From Bacillota bacterium (lineage in GTDB: Bacteria > Bacillota > Clostridia > Christensenellales > UBA1242): a stretch of 9,894 nucleotides of DNA. The notes beneath the pieces were generated by a model. That model saw nothing but the letters and a program-made list of their open reading frames with translations, searched no databases and was not told where the DNA came from. The first letter of the stretch is position 1. Every line of letters starts with the position of its first letter. The stretch is taken from the NCBI GenBank assembly GCA_009780625.1, contig WQZR01000036.1:1-9894 (forward strand), written 5' to 3'. The position numbers and the translations under genes are program-made. This document shows, piece by piece, positions 6,825 to 9,894 of the stretch.

Positions 6825-7922
6825 ATGAAGAAAGACTATTGGAAATCTAATGTAGGGGTCGCACCTAAGGGCGACCCTAATAAACACCCAAAACTTACAG
6901 AAGACATCACAACTGATGTTTGTGTTGTTGGCGGCGGTTTGGCTGGGCTTATGTGTGCATATGAACTTGCAAGCAGAGGACATAAGGTCGTCGCTCTTGA
7001 AGCAGACAGAGTTGGTGGCGGCGAAGTTAGTCGTTCAACTGCAATGCTTACATTTTGTCACGATTTGGTTTATAGCCGTCTAATCAAAAAACACGGCGAA
7101 GAAGTTGCAAAGAAATATCTAGAAAACCAAATGCATGGGCTTAAGAAATTATTTAGAATAATAAGAGACGAAAAAATCGATTGCGATTTCACACCAGCAG
7201 GTATGGTGCTTTTTTCCACAACATGGAAAGGCAAAAGGCAAATCAGAAAAGAAAGACGAGCTTTCAACAAACTTGGCGTTGCATATGACAACGTAACAGA
7301 AACAGAACTTCCATACAAGACAAGCGATGCAATGATTATTGCAAACCAAGCACATATCAACCCAAAAAAGTTTATGGACGGGCTGCACGCTGCATGTGTG
7401 AAAAAAGGTGTTCAAATTTTTGAACAAACTCCAGTCAACGCCGAACCAAAAGATAATGTGCTTAGAGTTGGAACTCATAGCGTAACTGCTGAAAAGATTA
7501 TTATGGCAACGCATTTTCCATATCTCATTTTGCCTGGGTTCTATTTTATCAAGATGTATCAACACCGAAGCCACAACATTGTTTTTAAATCTACAATAAA
7601 ACTAAACAATATGTATGAATCCGCAGAAGACACAGGCTTTGAATATCGCCAGACTCCTGATGGAGTTTTGTGCGGTGGGGCAAATATAAGAACAGGAAAA
7701 TATAAACACAACAGTCAATACAAAATTGTTGAAGAACATTTGCTTAATGAGTTTGGTGTGACAGAAACTTCGATTGTTGGAAAGTTCTCTGCGCAAGACT
7801 GTATGACATTTGATATGCTTCCTTTTATTGGCAGATATTCTAGCGTGATTCCTGATTTATATGTGATTACTGGGTTGAATAAATGGAGGTTTACAAACGC
7901 TGCAGTGGGTGCTGAAATCTGA
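6825..7922 (+). CDS. FAD-dependent oxidoreductase (DAO family), cut by in-frame TGA before a Rieske domain
   Basis: Flavoprotein of the D-amino-acid/glycine oxidase superfamily, probably oxidising an amine or amino acid; the substrate is unknown. Seen: dinucleotide-binding VVGGGLAGLMCAYELASRG at 34-52 with the ribose-binding acid E59; GGGEVSRSTAMLT, matching the family's region after the first FAD motif; substrate-domain sheet; and a C-terminal FAD segment DMLPFIGRYS...LYVITGLNKWRFTNAAVGAEI. The reading frame stops at TGA 7920-7922 in the middle of the final FAD-contacting helix. The same frame continues as ADMCEGKE...FEPSR into a Rieske domain, the order found in single-chain relatives such as B. 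subtilis YhfW. FAD part, TGA codon and Rieske part sum to 500 codons, about the length of those relatives. It may be a nonsense-mutated gene, a read-through gene, or a split pair. No Shine-Dalgarno sequence is seen. Confidence 0.85.
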   Translation: MKKDYWKSNVGVAPKGDPNKHPKLTEDITTDVCVVGGGLAGLMCAYELASRGHKVVALEADRVGGGEVSRSTAMLTFCHDLVYSRLIKKHGEEVAKKYLENQMHGLKKLFRIIRDEKIDCDFTPAGMVLFSTTWKGKRQIRKERRAFNKLGVAYDNVTETELPYKTSDAMIIANQAHINPKKFMDGLHAACVKKGVQIFEQTPVNAEPKDNVLRVGTHSVTAEKIIMATHFPYLILPGFYFIKMYQHRSHNIVFKSTIKLNNMYESAEDTGFEYRQTPDGVLCGGANIRTGKYKHNSQYKIVEEHLLNEFGVTETSIVGKFSAQDCMTFDMLPFIGRYSSVIPDLYVITGLNKWRFTNAAVGAEI

Positions 7923-7928
7923 GCTGAC

Positions 7929-8327
7929 ATGTGTGAAGGGAAAGAAGTTGAAAACATTTTTGAGCCTTCAAGGTTCTATACTCTAAAAAACCCAATCAAA
8001 GCAGCCAAAAACACAGCAACAATTCTTGGAAGTTTTGCAAACCTTCTTGTGTCTGCAGACAGCAAAAAACTAAGGCGGCTAAACAACGGGCAAGGAGCAA
8101 TTGTGAAATTTGGTTGCAAGCGGGTGGGAGTGTATCGAGACCAAAAGGGAGAATACTATGCTGTGAGTGGAATTTGCACACACATGGGCTGCAATCTTAG
8201 GTGGAATAAAGACGAAGCAAGTTGGGACTGCCCGTGTCATGGTTCGAGGTTTACTCCTAAAGGTGATGTTATAAACGGACCTGCAATAGAAGAAGCCACA
8301 GTTTTGACAGTTGAGAAAACAAAATAA
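7929..8327 (+). CDS. Rieske [2Fe-2S] protein, C-terminal part of the FAD oxidoreductase
   Basis: Rieske iron-sulphur domain that would carry electrons to or from the flavin. Seen (numbered from ATG 7929): CTHMGC with ligands C83 and H85, and CPCHGSRF with ligands C101 and H104. C88 and C103 are placed to form the disulphide known from high-potential Rieske proteins. The usual NGPA segment follows. Residues 1-16 (to FEPSRF) correspond to the C-terminal end of the FAD domain in fused homologues. The gene is in the same frame as the FAD gene, six bases after its TGA, and has no Shine-Dalgarno sequence. Separate translation would need re-initiation at ATG 7929; otherwise the product is made only by read-through or not at all. 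It ends 18 bp before glpK. Confidence 0.85.
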   Translation: MCEGKEVENIFEPSRFYTLKNPIKAAKNTATILGSFANLLVSADSKKLRRLNNGQGAIVKFGCKRVGVYRDQKGEYYAVSGICTHMGCNLRWNKDEASWDCPCHGSRFTPKGDVINGPAIEEATVLTVEKTK

Positions 8328-8336
8328 TGCTATAAT
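8304..8336 (+). promoter_or_regulatory. Promoter of glpK, extended -10
   Basis: TG-C-TATAAT at 8328-8336 is a perfect extended -10 ending 9 nt before the glpK ATG. A perfect -35 hexamer TTGACA lies at 8304-8309 inside the end of the Rieske gene, but the spacing of 21 bp is too long; TTGAGA at 8311-8316 gives 14 bp, which is too short. The extended -10 may act alone. Starts at 8343-8346 would leave 0-3 nt of leader. Confidence 0.6.
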
Positions 8337-8345
8337 GAAAATACT

Positions 8346-9815
8346 ATGCAAAAGAAAAAATACATTCTGACACTAGACCAAGGCACAACAAGTTCTCGAG
8401 CGATTATTTTTGACGCAAAAGGGAACGTTGTTGCAAAGGCTCAAAAAGAGTTTAAACAAATATATCCACAATCTGGATGGGTTGAGCACGACCCACAAGA
8501 CATTTTGGAAAGCCAACTTGATGTGATGCATCAGGTTCTTTGGCAAGTTCCTAAGGAAGAGATTGATTCTATTGGAATAACCAATCAACGCGAAACCGTG
8601 ATTGTTTGGAATAAGCATACTGGTAAGCCGATTTATAACGCGATTGTGTGGCAATGTAGACGTACTGCAAAAATGTGCGAAGATTTAAAAAAAGAAGGGT
8701 ATGACAAAGTTATATATAAAAAAACTGGACTTCAAACAGATGCATATTTTTCTGCAACCAAAGTTAAATGGCTCCTTGATAACACAAAAGAAAAGAAAGA
8801 AGATTTAATTTTGGGAACCGTGGACACATATCTGTTATGGCATCTAACAAAAGGCAAATCGCATAAAACTGACTATTCGAATGCATCTAGAACAATGCTG
8901 TTCAATATTCACACATTGGAGTGGGATGAAGAACTTTTGGGGAAATTTGGCATTCCAAAAACAATGCTTCCAACAGTTCATTCTTCAAGTTTTGACTATG
9001 GAATTGTTGATGAAAATTTACTCGGTGGAGGCATCAAAATTTGTGCCCTTGCGGGAGACCAACAAGCAGCACTTTATGGCCACGCATGTACAAAAAAAGG
9101 CAGCATTAAAAACACATATGGCACGGGCTGCTTTATGCTTATGAATACAGGAGAAACAGCCGTAACATCAAAAAATGGGCTTTTAACGTCACTTGCAGCG
9201 TCTGCAGATGCTAAACCATGCTATGTCCTTGAAGGAAGTGTCTTCATTGGAGGAGCTGTTGTTCAGTGGCTTAGAGATGAATTAGGAATGGTTAAAACCG
9301 CCCCAGAAACAGAGGCAATTTCTGAGTCTGTTCCAGACACAAACGGTGTCTATATGGTGCCGGCTTTTGTCGGAATGGGTGCACCATATTGGAACAGCGA
9401 AGCACGCGGAATGCTTGTTGGTCTAACCCGTGGGGCAAGACGTGAACATATTGTCAGAGCATGTTTAGAATCTATTGCATATCAATCACATGATGTGTTT
9501 AGAGCAATGGAAAAAGATTCTAGTCTAAAAATCAAGGAGATGAATGCAGACGGTGGGGCAAGCAACAACAAGTTTCTAATGCAGTTTCAAGCAGACATTC
9601 TTGGTGCGGAAGTTGTCACGCCAAAAGTTTTTGAATCAACAGCAAAAGGCGTGTTCTATCTGGCTGGGCTAAAATCTGGTTTCTTTAAGTCGTTTGGTGA
9701 CATCAAAAAAATAAACTGCCACGGTGAAACTATATATAAGCCAAAAATGCCTAAAGAGAAAAGTCAAAGACTAATTAAAGAATGGCAAAAAGCAGTGGCT
9801 AAATGCCTTGACTAA
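8346..9815 (+). CDS. glpK: Glycerol kinase
   Basis: Phosphorylates glycerol to sn-glycerol 3-phosphate with ATP in the cytoplasm, trapping glycerol for catabolism or lipid synthesis. Seen: FGGY-family N-terminal phosphate motif LDQGTTSSRA with D11; glycerol-binding R82-E83 (TNQRET), Y134 (DAYFSATK) and catalytic D238 (GDQQAAL); ATP-domain segments NTYGTGCF, PAFVGMGAPYW and NADGGASNN. The length of 489 aa is normal. Firmicutes glycerol kinases have a His in a VDYHFFG-like loop before GDQQAAL that HPr of the PTS phosphorylates for activation. Here the equivalent reads VDENLLG with N224, so that control appears absent. The ATG has no Shine-Dalgarno sequence and lies just after a strong -10. No glycerol facilitator or glycerol-3-phosphate dehydrogenase is adjacent within the window. 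Confidence 0.96.
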   Translation: MQKKKYILTLDQGTTSSRAIIFDAKGNVVAKAQKEFKQIYPQSGWVEHDPQDILESQLDVMHQVLWQVPKEEIDSIGITNQRETVIVWNKHTGKPIYNAIVWQCRRTAKMCEDLKKEGYDKVIYKKTGLQTDAYFSATKVKWLLDNTKEKKEDLILGTVDTYLLWHLTKGKSHKTDYSNASRTMLFNIHTLEWDEELLGKFGIPKTMLPTVHSSSFDYGIVDENLLGGGIKICALAGDQQAALYGHACTKKGSIKNTYGTGCFMLMNTGETAVTSKNGLLTSLAASADAKPCYVLEGSVFIGGAVVQWLRDELGMVKTAPETEAISESVPDTNGVYMVPAFVGMGAPYWNSEARGMLVGLTRGARREHIVRACLESIAYQSHDVFRAMEKDSSLKIKEMNADGGASNNKFLMQFQADILGAEVVTPKVFESTAKGVFYLAGLKSGFFKSFGDIKKINCHGETIYKPKMPKEKSQRLIKEWQKAVAKCLD

Positions 9816-9836
9816 AGAGGGCGAAAACAGTATAAT
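9808..9836 (+). promoter_or_regulatory. Strong promoter of the gene at the right edge
   Basis: TTGACT at 9808-9813, a 17-bp spacer and TATAAT at 9831-9836 form a near-consensus vegetative promoter. The -35 overlaps the last codons of glpK. The -10 ends 7 nt before the ATG at 9844, so transcription should begin at or next to the start codon and the mRNA would be leaderless. Confidence 0.75.
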
Positions 9837-9843
9837 TGAAAAC

Positions 9844-9894
9844 ATGATTATCGGTTTCAACGAAGAAAAATATATTAAACTTCAATCAGAGAAA
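9844..9894 (+). CDS. Start of a probable DUF1846 (UPF0371) family protein, partial
   Basis: Only 17 codons are inside the window: MIIGFNEEKYIKLQSEK, still open at the edge. The pattern I-G-F-x-x-E-K-Y-x-x-x-Q-S resembles the beginning of DUF1846/UPF0371 proteins, which are common in Bacillota and of unsettled function. The start is supported by a near-consensus promoter ending 7 nt upstream. There is no Shine-Dalgarno sequence. The family assignment rests on very few residues. Confidence 0.5.
   Translation, partial: MIIGFNEEKYIKLQSEK

Noticed and set aside
7920..7922. Genome-wide reassignment of TGA (to Trp or Gly) as the explanation of the in-frame TGA.
   Set aside because: About 3,000 other codons in intact conserved genes contain no in-frame TGA and use TGG for Trp; a reassigned code would show many.

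Overview
The window carries a complete subtype II-C CRISPR-Cas locus on its left half and a small carbon-metabolism gene group on its right half. All recognised genes are on the + strand. The DNA is AT-rich, arginine is mostly AGA, and Trp is TGG. The protein families (clostridial-type Cas9, aldehyde dehydrogenase, DAO-plus-Rieske oxidoreductase, GlpK, an apparent DUF1846 start) suggest an uncultured low-GC Bacillota, probably Clostridia-like. This assignment is an inference from family resemblance, not a measured placement.

Region 1 (1-5336) is the CRISPR-Cas locus. The order is cas9 (1104 aa, all RuvC and HNH catalytic residues present), cas1 (301 aa, catalytic triad intact) and cas2 (106 aa, overlapping cas1 by 8 bp). 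No csn2 or cas4 is present, which with the short Cas9 gives II-C. Directly after the cas2 stop lies a likely tracrRNA on the + strand. Its anti-repeat begins 1-2 nt after the stop codon, followed by a hairpin and a strong terminator. The array follows (4773-5336): nine identical 36-bp repeats and eight spacers of exactly 30 bp. The crRNA strand is the - strand, where repeats read GTTTTAGTCCCC... and end in TGGTATAAT, a perfect extended -10. Each repeat can therefore drive its own crRNA, as known for Neisseria and Campylobacter II-C systems. The tracrRNA and the array converge on one shared bidirectional terminator at 4704-4732.

Region 2 (5337-5432) is a long hairpin abutting the leader end of the array, followed by a promoter for the next gene.

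Region 3 (5433-9894) holds an aldehyde dehydrogenase, an FAD (DAO-family) oxidoreductase, a Rieske [2Fe-2S] protein, glycerol kinase, and the first 17 codons of a probable DUF1846 protein. The FAD and Rieske parts look like one normally continuous ~500-residue polypeptide cut by a single in-frame TGA. It is the only non-TAA stop in the window, and it falls inside the last helix of the FAD domain rather than at a domain boundary. The glycerol kinase lacks the histidine that the PTS phosphorylates in Firmicutes homologues.

A theme across the window is extended -10 promoters (TGnTAnAAn) sitting 6-9 nt upstream of start codons that have no Shine-Dalgarno sequence (cas1, glpK, the last gene and perhaps the FAD gene). 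This suggests leaderless transcripts. The most notable items are the tracrRNA location and architecture, the promoter-bearing repeats with a possible extra trailer RNA, the in-frame TGA, and the leaderless starts.
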